Of a stretch of 64,000 nucleotides of DNA, positions 26,346 to 37,760 are shown piece by piece. Numbering within the stretch: position 1 is the first letter of the stretch; each line of letters opens with the position of its first letter. A program made the translations under genes and the position numbers. Location: the NCBI RefSeq assembly GCF_964199755.1, contig NC_133896.1, positions 88,086,215-88,150,214 of the forward strand, written 5' to 3'. Origin of the DNA: Larus michahellis. Lineage: Eukaryota; Chordata; Aves; Charadriiformes; Laridae. The notes under the pieces are model-generated. The model did no database searches and was not told the DNA's origin. It worked only from the letters and a program-made list of their open reading frames with translations.

Positions 26346-26968
26346 TCCATAAAATTAAACAAGCTGCATAAGAGTTAGCTGTTATAAACTAGCAACCTTG
26401 AGCCATTAACTTCCCACGAATGTGGTATGAAGTAATTTAGGCCAATTTTAGCTTAACTTCTATTTCCCGTGTTTAAAAGCAGCATCCTATATAGTCGTCT
26501 ATATTAGAATAATGTTAGTGTTCAGAATATCTCTTGTATTCTTTTCTCTAGACTTAGAAATGTACAGGCAGCCAAATTTCCAGATGAATAGCAGATATAT
26601 ACATTTGCTTTGATAGTTATTCCATAATTTGTACTTTGCTTTTGAAATGTTCCTCAAACATACAGACGAGTCATTATGAGAATCTAACTCGTGCATGTAA
26701 GTAATAGCTTCATTGCAAGTCAGAAAACGGGATTCTTTCAAAGTTTTAGATTTCCCATTAAATAGGTGTATTCAGGAGTAATATAAATTGTGTCTTAACT
26801 CTCATAAAGCAGATAGCTAGTAAGAAAAGCATTTGCAGAATCATTAACATGAATCCAGCAAAAGAAGTTTCTTTATTTGTAGCTTTCACTTTTTCCCTCA
26901 GTTTATGCAATATACTGTATTTAATAGCTCTGCTAAAGACGAGTGAAATCTTGGCTCTACGGAAATCA

Positions 26969-27000
26969 TTGGCAAAATTCCCACTGACTTCAGTGGGGCC
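26969..27000. repeat. Copy of a sauropsid 'GACTTCAATGG' interspersed motif
   Basis: GGCAAAATTCCCACTGACTT followed by CAGTGGGGCCAAT matches the same motif as the copies near 21800, 32165 and 32725. Here it is in the orientation ggcaaaactcccattgacttcaatgggg. Confidence 0.55.
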
Positions 27001-30000
27001 AATACTGCTGTTAACTCTTCCCTACAAGGAAAATCCAGATTGCCTACAAAACTGACCTGCCTCTGTTAAGACCACAATCCAGACTGCTTACAAGTTGAAC
27101 TGACCTTGTACCATTACTAAGGCTGTTATTCTTGAGAATTTGCCAAATCCTTAAGACAAAACTAGCATCATAAATTATCCCCAAACTTTTACCCTGGAGT
27201 AAAACAAACCTTCTCACTTTATAAGCGAAAGCACCTATGCAGACTTATATCTTCCAATGGTTTCACTGACAGTTTTGCTTTCATAGAAATAAAAAAGTTC
27301 GTTCCCAGCTTCAGAAAGAAACTCATGTTCCTTAAATGAACACTGATGAAATGTTTTGCCCTCGGGACCAACATTTCATTATAAATACACTAAAATATAC
27401 AAAATTTGGTGAAATATTAGTATATTATTTTGTATCTCCTGAAGCTATCAGAATTAAGGCTGATTGAAATATATGTTTACACCAGACCATTCATTACTAT
27501 GCTTGGGATCTTTCAGCTTGCTTGTTCCCATCCAAATATAAAGACGACTTTGTGAACAGAAAAAAAAGCACTTAAAGGACATACATGCATAAAGTATGGA
27601 GACACACAGATAACACTTCCACACCTTCCATCGAACACTTCAAATGTGCTTCAGTAATCTACTGAAATTTCTGTAGTCATTTACTTACAATGTACCTTGC
27701 TCCTCAGATATGTTCCACATAGCAGCAGCCACACCAAAAGCCAACACTGTTTTGTTTGCTTCATTTACTGAAGCCAGGGCATTAGTATCAATTATAACTG
27801 GGCTTTATACTGCATATTCTGCTACTTAGCTGTACATTACAAACATCACTGGTCCGGTCACATTATGTTTTATATGATACATTGTGTGCAACTTAATTGT
27901 GCCCATTTTCTGACCACTACAAAAGGATTGAAAGCCAGGTCCCTGAACTGTCACCAGGTAACAAGAAACTCTGCATTCAACATGTAGCAGAAAATTCAGC
28001 AACATTGTCATCGTCCGACAAAACCTCTAAAAATCCAACCATGGAGAATTCTCTGTAATAATGTACTGAGGATCTTCCATATTTAAAGTGCTTTGCTAAA
28101 TGTGCTGTATGCAAATACATGCTATTGGTCATGGAATAAATCTCTGTGTTCCCTTGATAAGTCTTTCTAGACACTTAGATGCATTTTTCTTTCAAACTCT
28201 AGGAAGTTTTACAATAGATGTTAAAGTACTGTCGTTCTGTTCCTAGGTGAAAGAAATCTGACTGTGTGCACCGAACCAGCAAAGCTAAGAATAGCTTTAA
28301 CTTTGCAAATAACTGCCACTGAAGTAAACGGTAATATTTCTATTGGAGGGCTGTTAAGACTTGTTCCCATGAGATGGTATGTAGTCTGATTTCAATATAG
28401 CAAAACACTTCATCATTTTTTAATAGTCTTATTAACTACAGTGGGATTACTCATACACCTTAATTTATATATGCCCTTAAATTCTTTACTGAACTGGGTT
28501 ATATAAAGTACCCTCAACAGAAAAGCTCGCTCGTGCTTTTTATTTTCCAAAGTACATGTTGGGAATTGTAGTCTTTCACTACCGTTTCACGAGTGCTATT
28601 TAAAAGCTAGCATTTGCCAGACCCCATCATGGGTCAAAAGAATCTTTTTTCTCATGCTACTCATGCCTTCTTCTGTATTTTCTGACAGCTCACACAATTT
28701 GAGGTCTTTTTGACTTCATTTGTTGTTACAGTGATCTATTTCCTTTTTTAGAAAAGCCAGCCTTCCTAGAAATGTCTGTAAATTCTCTCCTGTTTTGCTG
28801 TTCTGTTTCTAGTAACAAAATCCATGCTGGAGCTCCTGAAGTTTTCATTGCTAGATTTCTATTCAGCTCAGTATTGGGGAAGAGGACATGAATAATAACG
28901 TCAGCATTGCTTTTATATGTCTAAAACTGACCTTAGGTTTTGAAAAGGTGGAACAGTCTGCTTCTCTGGTATTCTGAGTTTATTTCTTCTGTGAAGGCAT
29001 CAATGACTCTTCTCCTTTTTAAAGAACTAGCTAGCTTGTCATTGAACTTCACTTTCTTGGAGAGCAGACACAAGAGTATGTTTGTATCTCAGGAGAGTGT
29101 ATCCCCTATTCACTTAATCAGGAGTGAAGACACACTAGCAGGGACTTTCAGTAGACTACAGGCAAACAGACTGTCACATCACCATGGCTATTGTTCATTG
29201 TGTTTGCCAAACGTAGGCTGTTTCAGGCACAGTTACACATGGCAGAATCGCTCCTTTATTTGATTACGCAGACATTAGTTGTATGCTGCTAATGGCATCT
29301 GGCACTGTGGCATCCCATTTGCAAGACAGATCCCTAGATATTGTCTTGATATAAACAGTAACTAATAATATTAATAATGGTATATGTACTCTCAATAAAA
29401 AACAAGGGGAAACCCTTTTTGATGATAGCCTAAAGAATTCTTTTCATCTGTTCTCTCTTCCTACATTACGTAGCTCCTCCTTATACAATATACTTAATAT
29501 TTGCCTTAGATGCCAGTTAAAATACTTGAGCTTTAACCCATCAAACTTGCTAAGAGCTTCTCATCCGATTGAGGGCTTTTGAGATGGAAGATTACCTAGA
29601 GATCTTTCTTGCTGGAAGGACAAGTCTGCTCCTAAGAGCACAGCCAGGATGGACACGAGACTAAATTGTGTATGTGACCGTATACAGTCCTCACTTCTAT
29701 GCTAGCAGGATAGCAAGGTCAAAAAGTACTTACCAGAAAGACTTTATCAGCCTTTATACTGCTTTCATCATGGGCTCTTTCAAGCTTATTGTGAGCGTTC
29801 ACAGTATTTTCTAAATGTTTTCCTACTGTATTATGTCCTATATGGCCTTTACCTCCAGACATATGATGACAGGGAAACCTCAAAATACCTCTTCCTAAAA
29901 TTTATTTTTTTTAACCAATATAGGTCCTAGAGAAAGCTTCTGTCATATGTATGAACAACCATCTATAAAGCTTTAATTTAAGAATACAGCCAAAGAACGA

Positions 30001-32164
30001 CAAGTCATTTGTACTTTTCTCCATCTCAGGCTGTTGTTTTAATTATTTCATACCTGGTATTCTTTGGGTTTTTGCTATTTTTTTTTTTCTTTACAGTCAT
30101 TTTGATGATTGCTTTGGCTGTCGTGTGCCACAGTTACTCTCTGCCTTTGTGACACACTGATTTAATAAAGTCACTTTAAAGCTCCTTTGTTCTGTTCAGA
30201 GTAATGCAAAAGGGTTTTGTTTACAATCTCTTTCTTATTAACAGACACAGTTGAGCAACACATACAACAGCCTGCAGCAATTTTGAGTTATATATTATGC
30301 CTGGAAAGGCCTTACGCTGCTTGAGAACCAGGATACGCACATAACGATTTCTGTCTGTCTATCTCTGTCTGTCCCATGTGACACTGTTCAAAATTTATAC
30401 CTTCATTTTTTTAGAATATGAGTGAGTTTGTCTGCCTCACATTTTACTCAGTCTGTACCACTTTTGGCTTTGGCATTCCCATTTACCACCCAGGTTGTAT
30501 TTTGTTTGAAGGCATTTTCATGGTGCTCCTCTCTTACTTTTATGTGAGTCCTCTGAAGCAAAGGAATAGCTGCTTTCCATTGTACGTAGGACAGTGGATT
30601 GACATTTCCTTTGCAATGTGGGATTGGAGCTGTCACTATAGTACGTATGATTACATTTATACAATGAATTGTTTAAGCACTCTTAGTTATCACAATAACA
30701 GGATATGTATTTTCTGGGACATACACACAAAAGTACTTAAATTAACTTAAATAACCATGTTCTCGTTTGACACTAATACATATGAAAAGCACCCATAATT
30801 GTTTGTGAAACAGCACAAAAATGCTAAGTTTGAGCATGTATTTCTTTGCTTGTTTGTGTATTTATGTATATATGCATGCATTTTTATGCTGGCCTGTTTT
30901 TTGGATCAATGCATCCCCAGTTCCTGCTGAAATGCACTGGAGGTTAACATTCAGTGTCTCTGAAAATGAAGAATTCTTGTTTAAAAGACTGTTTGTACAT
31001 TTCAGCAAGTTAGATGTTTTTGCCTCAGGACTCCTGCACTCCATCCATAATTTCAGGTAAAGACTGAACAGATACATAGTCTAAAAAGTCATCCATGGCA
31101 TGACGAAAAACAGAAGTGATATCATAACCAAAAATGCAAAGGAAGTATAAATATATATGTGTCAAGATTCTCAAATGTGTAAATCCTCATGGTTCCACTC
31201 ATTTCAACAAAACTGTGCCAATTTACAGCAGAAAAGGATTTCCAAACCTTGGGAAAAAAGGTGTAGTATCCTACATATTTCTGTATGTCTATATGTAGGA
31301 TAGGAAGTTTACTAGTGTCTCTTCAAAGATATTCTAGTTCATCTCTCTATTATTAAAGAAAAAAGAAAAAGAAAAGCCTTTCAAGAGATCCTAGTTTTGA
31401 AACTTAGACTTGGAAAAATACCAGTCACTGTAAAATCAGACCTTTAACACATCATGGTATAAAGCACTACACTTAGCTGTAATACTTAAAAATATTCTGA
31501 CACTCCTTGTAAAATCATATATAGGACTTGGATTTAAAGTTCTCTCTGTTATTACATTTCCCGTCTCCTTTTTTTATGTCTTTTTTTTCCAGAGTCAAAA
31601 CTTCTTAAAGCCCCTGCTTCAAATAAAAGAAAATCTGGTCCCAGATGTCACTAATTGGGAACAGGTTAGCAGAGAGATTTAAACAGAGATGCCTGAAGTT
31701 ACAATTCATCATGTGGGATCTGACAACTGCCTATTTCACGAGGCTCTTTCATTTAGTTTGTATCATAATAAGCTTTAACTAGTACCATGCAAAACACAGA
31801 GGATACATTTAAGCAGAAAAATTGCATTAATACAGGTCTTTTTAAATGCTATTAGTATTTGCAATATGCAATATACTGTGTAAACATCTCCTTTCTATCC
31901 ATAGGTTTGGCATACGCGCAGATCGAAAAACAAATCCATTAATCAAAGTATTTTGTTTCTCCTGTCAGGCAACCTGTTTCTTAACTTCTGACATTTAAAA
32001 AGTAAATTTAAATTGAAAGTTAAATGTCTTTCAGCAGATCATTAGTTAAAGAACATTTAAAACTTAATTTTCTGTAATAAACAAGATATTTGGAGAGGGA
32101 AGGAGAAGTAGAGGGAATTGTGGTTAGTTATGATGTAGACTTGGTTTTGCTGCTGGAATCAGCA

Positions 32165-32195
32165 GGAATTTTGCCATTAATTTCAAGGGTATGGT
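32165..32195. repeat. Copy of a sauropsid 'GACTTCAATGG' interspersed motif
   Basis: GCAGGAATTTTGCCATTAAT followed by TTCAAGGGTATGG is a diverged copy of the motif ttttgccattgacttcaatggg seen near 26969 and 32725. Confidence 0.4.
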
Positions 32196-32694
32196 AGAAG
32201 GATCAAGCTAACTACATTACAGTTGCACTAAACAAATCAACGGAAATACTCACTGCCCACAGGGTTAAAATAAACTGTACTTAATTTGAAATCTCGTCTT
32301 TAAAAAAATAAATGCATCTAACTACAAAATCAAGACAGTTTTGTACATTTACATGCAAGCTTGGTCCAAAGACTGCTGAAGTCAACTAATGATTTTTAAT
32401 ACATTTCATCTAGTTGACATTGCCTGATATGGCTTACTATCTGCTAATTATTTAATTGAGTAAGATACTAGCACTTATGCTCAATTAAAAATGTTGAATT
32501 AATATTTATAATGCTTTTTCCTACAATACAATGTAATCGAACATATAAATTCTGGCATGCTCCAAGTTACAGTATTTTGTGCGCCTTATTATCCATTGTC
32601 CTGTGTCTCATGTTAGTCATTAACACTGGTGCTAATTGTGAGTAAGACGGAATAACAGTGGGGTTTTTCTTTCATTTTCTTTGCTTTGTCCCAA

Positions 32695-32785
32695 ATGACT
32701 ATATAAGCATCTGGGCAAGAGTTAGGTCCATTGAAGTCTATGGCAAAATTCTCCTTGACTTCATAGGAAATAGGATCCAATCCAA
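32695..32785. repeat. Longest copy of the sauropsid 'GACTTCAATGG' element
   Basis: TTAGGTCCATTGAAGTCTAT, then GGCAAAATTCTCCTTGACTT, then CATAGGAAATAGGATCCAA reproduces both arms of the motif: ggcccattgaagtcaatggcaaaactcccattgacttcaatgggagcaggat. The two arms are inverted relative to each other around the GGCAAAA centre, so this copy can fold back. Confidence 0.6.
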
Positions 32786-35255
32786 GTTATGTAAGACATT
32801 TTGTATTGTGGAGATGACTTCAGCCATACTCTGTCTTTCAAAGAAAATGAAAAGTAGCAGGCAGCTGGTATGTACACATATATTAATCAACCATATAGTT
32901 ATTATTCTAGGATGTCATTATGAATGTGTAAATTCTTTTTACTCCTAATTTCATGGTCTTCTGAATATTAAGATCTGCATTTGAGATACAGCTGAGTTGC
33001 AGTTGAGATACACTGGTTCTGAAAAGATGGGTTTTAAGTAGCGAGATCCCATTTTCTTTTGCAAGATCAGTCTTTATTGCTGGATCTGTAGCTTATTATA
33101 ATTATTCTCATATGCAAGACTAGAAAGTCTGACTCTTTTTCCTGTTATAGTAGTCTTTGCTCTCGCTGACATACTGTGATGTATTGTGGGAAACAGACAA
33201 CCACTGAATATTGAGGAAGGTGTATCCCCTTTGAAAGCCTCAGCTCAGGAAAAGGGGAGACGGAACTTAAAATTGAATTTCAACAAAAATTGAGTTTTTC
33301 ATTTAAAATAAAATTGATGTAAATTTTTCACTTAGTCTAACTGGCTGCACCTGAATTCTAATATGGAGTCATCTTCCTGTTGGTTTAAAAAGATTCTGTA
33401 GTTTTTTCTATTCATTTCATCCCTGGTTTCTTTAACGGGTTCATATAAAATCTCCAAACAGCAGAGCTCAGAAGGCTTAACAATGTAGGCGAAATGTAGG
33501 AGAAAACCAAACTGCCATCTTCTTAAAACAATTGTGCAAAACAGGCAAGTAAGGCCACAAGTAAGTTTTCAGCAATTCGTCTTACGGAATATTTCAAGAT
33601 CTTGAAGGAAGTGTCCAAAGTACTCTTTCAAGCTCAGAATGTCTTATCTTCAACATTTAGCGTGGAAATAAAATGGTATCCACCCTGAACAGTGGCAGAA
33701 GTGGCAACTTTGGCTTGTGGAGGCAAGAAAAGGAAGAAGATAGGAATCACCGTATGTGCCTTATATTATGTTATGTAGCCATACATCTCCACACCAGACT
33801 GGGGCAGAAGCAGGCACAGCCATAGACATTTTCAGTGCATGCAACAAGCTCGCATGAAGACTTAAAGCAGATCCTCATGAGACAAAACACTGAGGTGGCA
33901 ACATCGTTACAGAGTGCAGTAATGTTTTTTCCCCCATGGACTGGAGCAGGCAAACACCAACATATGCTACTCAGCTCCCATCACGTTGTAACTATATACA
34001 CGCAATGTGACCAAACGCTGGAAATCCATGAAGTAATAGCCAGACATATCCAGCATAACCAAAGGCTGATGTCTCATAACTAGTAATGCAGGTATACAAA
34101 GGGATAGGAGCAACTCACTGAAGTACTTGCTCTGCTGCACTGGAATTTGAGGCCTTCCCTTCCAGCTCTCTGACTGACTGGATCAAGTCCGTAAGGGTCT
34201 AAGAGACAGTATCAGAAGTGGAACATGATTTCATCATGGACCTTGGAGGGGTCAGAATGAAAAATGTTAGTTGGAAGCAAAAGGTACAAATGCTATTTCT
34301 GGTTTTATGACATCCATAGTGTGCTCAAAGCATTACTGGTAGTTACTGTTAGTTATGAGCTGTACATTAAACTCATTATGGAAATTAAATACAAACACTG
34401 AGATTACAATGAGAATGAAAATCAACATTATAGCATTTTTACAGTTTTCTCAATCTTCTAGAAGTACTAAGAGAAGAAGAGAGAGGCTGTAACATCCCAA
34501 AATAATTTAGGAGCAAATCTTTTTGTTTGTGCCTGCTGTGTCTCCTTTCAAACAGCCAGTTCGGCTTCCTGGTGAGCAACAGGAAAAATAAATCTACTAC
34601 GCTGATCAGAATTATAATTTTCAGACTACATTCAGTTCATATTAAAAGATATCCACACAGGCAGAGGTCTCAAGTCTGTCCTACAGGGCTAAAGAAAAGA
34701 AGGCAATGCAACTTCTGCAAATTATGATCTACACTGCTTCTATTTTTAGACTTGAGTCTTGGATGCACTGATGTTGGTAGCAACTTTCTCAGCGAGTTTT
34801 CCCTTCTTCATTCAAAACTTAAAAAATACTCTTATTCAAACTCAAAAATTTTAAGTTTTTTGCACTTTATTATTTACTAGATGTGCAGACCAAGAAACAG
34901 GCTGTTGTCTACTTCCTGGTATTTTATTGCACATTAATCTGACATTAAGAACTAAAGTCATGTGCTAACCTTACAGAAGACTATGATTATTGAGGGTTAA
35001 TACACACTGCAAGCAACAAATAATACAAGCAAAAGCCTTAATGTAGTACAAAAATTCCTGATTTTATCAGAAATCTTGTACTAGATTGCTAGATACACTA
35101 TATACATGTATATATATAAAATAATATATTAATTTTCTAATCAGTCAGCAGGAGTCTTCAGGTCAAATTTAGAGTCCTCCTGTGCTAACTAGAAAACTTA
35201 ACTGAGAACTGAGTAAGCATATTAATGATGGAGAGCATGGTAACACCTTGATAGA

Positions 35256-35300
35256 CAGTGAATTTTCACTGAATAGACAGTGAATAGTGATTTCACTATT
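35256..35300. repeat. Two adjacent perfect small hairpins with direct repeats
   Basis: CAGTGAATTTTCACTG (35256-35271) is a perfect 7-bp stem with a TT loop. AATAGTGATTTCACTATT (35283-35300) is a perfect 8-bp stem with a TT loop. Both follow a direct repeat of TAGACAGTGAA. No run of T suited to a terminator follows. Confidence 0.85.
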
Positions 35301-36370
35301 ATTCATTCATTAGTAGTTTTATGCTAATATAACAACATTCTTTTCAAAATCCTAAACTTGCCTAAATTTCATGAAGTTGACCAAAAAGGAGGATTAACTG
35401 CTGTTAATAGCATTAAACTGAAGTTAATAATGTAAAATATACTTAAATCCCTGGAATTCATTAAAGAAAATGCTATGCATTGTAGCTGTGGTGGACTGAA
35501 TGTTAATCTAATGCATATGCTTTGGGAATGTCCATTCATACATAAATTCTCAGATGCAATATTTGAAAGCATTAATATAATCTTGAACAGAAATATTCTT
35601 CTAGATCTTAAACTGTTTAGTTTGAGGTTTTAAGAAATATATGCATTAAGGAACCACATAATTTTTGTTGAGTCTTAGCTGAAAAAAAACACCCATTTGA
35701 TTCTTCAGAAAAAGATGTTCCAAGGGGTTACACATTCTGGAGTGTTACAGGAGCCTCAGTGAATCAGCAAATGCAGAGAGCACTATTCTTCTTGAATGAA
35801 CTACAGAATACACTTATGGAACCGTCATGTTTCCTGGAAAATCACAATTAACATCAGCTTGGTTTTGAACTCTGTTTTTTTTGTCTTTTTAGGCTTTGGG
35901 GATGAAAATTTAAAACAGAAATATGAGTGTCTACTCACCCTGCACTGACAGTCTGTATGGCATCTTAATAATCTTAAAGAATATGAGAAGAGATGGATCC
36001 CTAATTAAAGTGCAAACGTCAATACAATTTTATCCATAATCATTACTCTCTAATATTGCCTATATGTTATTTTATGTCCCAGTTTTCAAGGACAACATAT
36101 ACAATGAAATATCTAAACCTGTCTGCAATTCCATCAGATTTGGAAGCCAGGCTCCCTTGATGTTTTATGAAAATAACAGCTCTAAATTCTTACTTGGATA
36201 TCTAAATAGCCTAATAACACAGAATACCGAATGCTCAACATTCGGTCTAACTCAAAGACTGAATGAAGACTTCAGCCTTTATTGTTTTTAAAAAAGAAAC
36301 ACATTATTTGCACTTATATTCTCAGCATGAGTGCTCAGCGTCTGCAGCGGAGCAAAACAAATAAGGCTCA

Positions 36371-37760
36371 TATAAGATCAGAAATGCATCTATGGATTCA
36401 AACCAGGGGTCCATTTAGCCTAGCATCTTTTTTCTAAAAGCAGCCATAAGTGCGTGTTCAGTGAAGAGCAACAGAGAAAAAAACAGACTTTCCCTTCAAT
36501 AGTCCCTCCGTCTCCAATTATATTCAGGTCATGCAATTTCCTGAGCTTAAAGGAGTTTTTCTGTTTAGTAACCTTCAGTAGATTTCTTTTCGAAGTGCTT
36601 GTCCACTCTCCCCTAAAATACACATAAATATGAGCATCTACAATGCCTTTTGGCAAGCAGTTCCATGGGCCTACTGCACATTGCATAAAGAACTACCATA
36701 TTATATTTGTTTTGAAGTTGGTTTAGCCAGCTTCGTTTGATGGTTCTTAATTTCTCTATGAGAAGAGACAGTGAACAGCTGATCTGCATCAACATGAAAG
36801 CCAGGATTCTGTGCATCTGTCATCAGCCCTCTAAACTACCCTTTTCCAAGTTAAAAATGCCTAGCCTGCTAACCCATCCCTTCTATAGAAACTCCACATC
36901 TTCCTTGCCTTTTTTGCCTTCTCTGAACATTTTTCAGTTTTAATATACTCCTTTCTGAGATGAAGGGATCTGAACTTGCACAGTATTCAAAACACGAACT
37001 ATAAATGTACATGGTGGCATAATGGTGTGACATAATGGCGCTCCCTGTTTTGTTTTCAATCCTGAAAATGCCTAACAGATGATTTGTTTTTTTGACTGTC
37101 ATTGAGCAATGAATCAATGTTTTATGAAACTAAAGATCATAACCTCAGAATCTTGCTCTTGAGTGGTAACAGCTGGTTCAATTTTACATATAACTCTAGA
37201 GTTGTTTTCACCACGTGAATCACTTCACATTGATCTGCAATCAATTTCAACTGCCATTTCATTGTGCAGTCACTCAGTTCTATAAGTTCTTCTTCACAGT
37301 CTTCTCTCCTCCTTTCCATCCTGAATAACCTAGTATCTTCCACAAACTTTTAATCTCAATGTTCACCTCTGCTTCCAGGTTATTTATGAGTACGTTGAAT
37401 AGAGTAGATCCTAGTGCAGACCAGTCCATTATAAAACTCTTTAGTGGATATTTTAGTCAACTGTTTAGCTATGTAAGGACCTTCCTATTTATTCCACGGC
37501 TGACTAATTTTCTTAAAAGCTTTCAGTGAGGGACTTCAATAAATGCATTACATGTCTACAAAGACTATATTGCTTGGAACAATATTGTCCACAAATGTGT
37601 TTACCGTCTGAAAGATCACCCACAGGTCTGTAAGAAAGAACTTTCCTTTATAGAAGCCATATTGGGTCTGTTATGTAGATCGTATTTAGTTAGGTTTCCA
37701 CTCATTTGAATCTTTATCATGAATTTATAGCAGAATTCTGCATGGAACAGATGACTGCAC
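36371..37760 (-). pseudogene. Ancient CR1 LINE, 1.4 kb with reverse transcriptase C-terminal remnant
   Basis: Read on the minus strand, the order is reverse transcriptase then 3' UTR of the old sauropsid CR1. Protein remnants include a degraded active-site block (FVEDT in place of FADDT, at about 37330), CTMKWQLKLIADQCEVIHV and the LLPLK region. Plus-strand landmarks are TCTTGAGTGGTAAC... wording shared with turtle CR1: CTCTTGAGTGGTAACAGCT (37158 on), TTCAACTGCCATTTCATTGT, TTTATGAGTACGTTGAATAG and TTTGGCAAGCAGTTCCATGG, all in consensus order. Frames are broken throughout. It belongs to the same old family as the copies at 20540, 45041 and 52480. Confidence 0.88.

Noticed and set aside
30418..30750. 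110-residue plus-strand open frame rich in aromatic and hydrophobic residues
   Set aside because: Composition follows the T-rich DNA; there is no domain, promoter or splice context.
33835..34083. 82-residue plus-strand open frame starting with ATG
   Set aside because: Unrecognised, overlapped by an open frame on the other strand, and without supporting signals.
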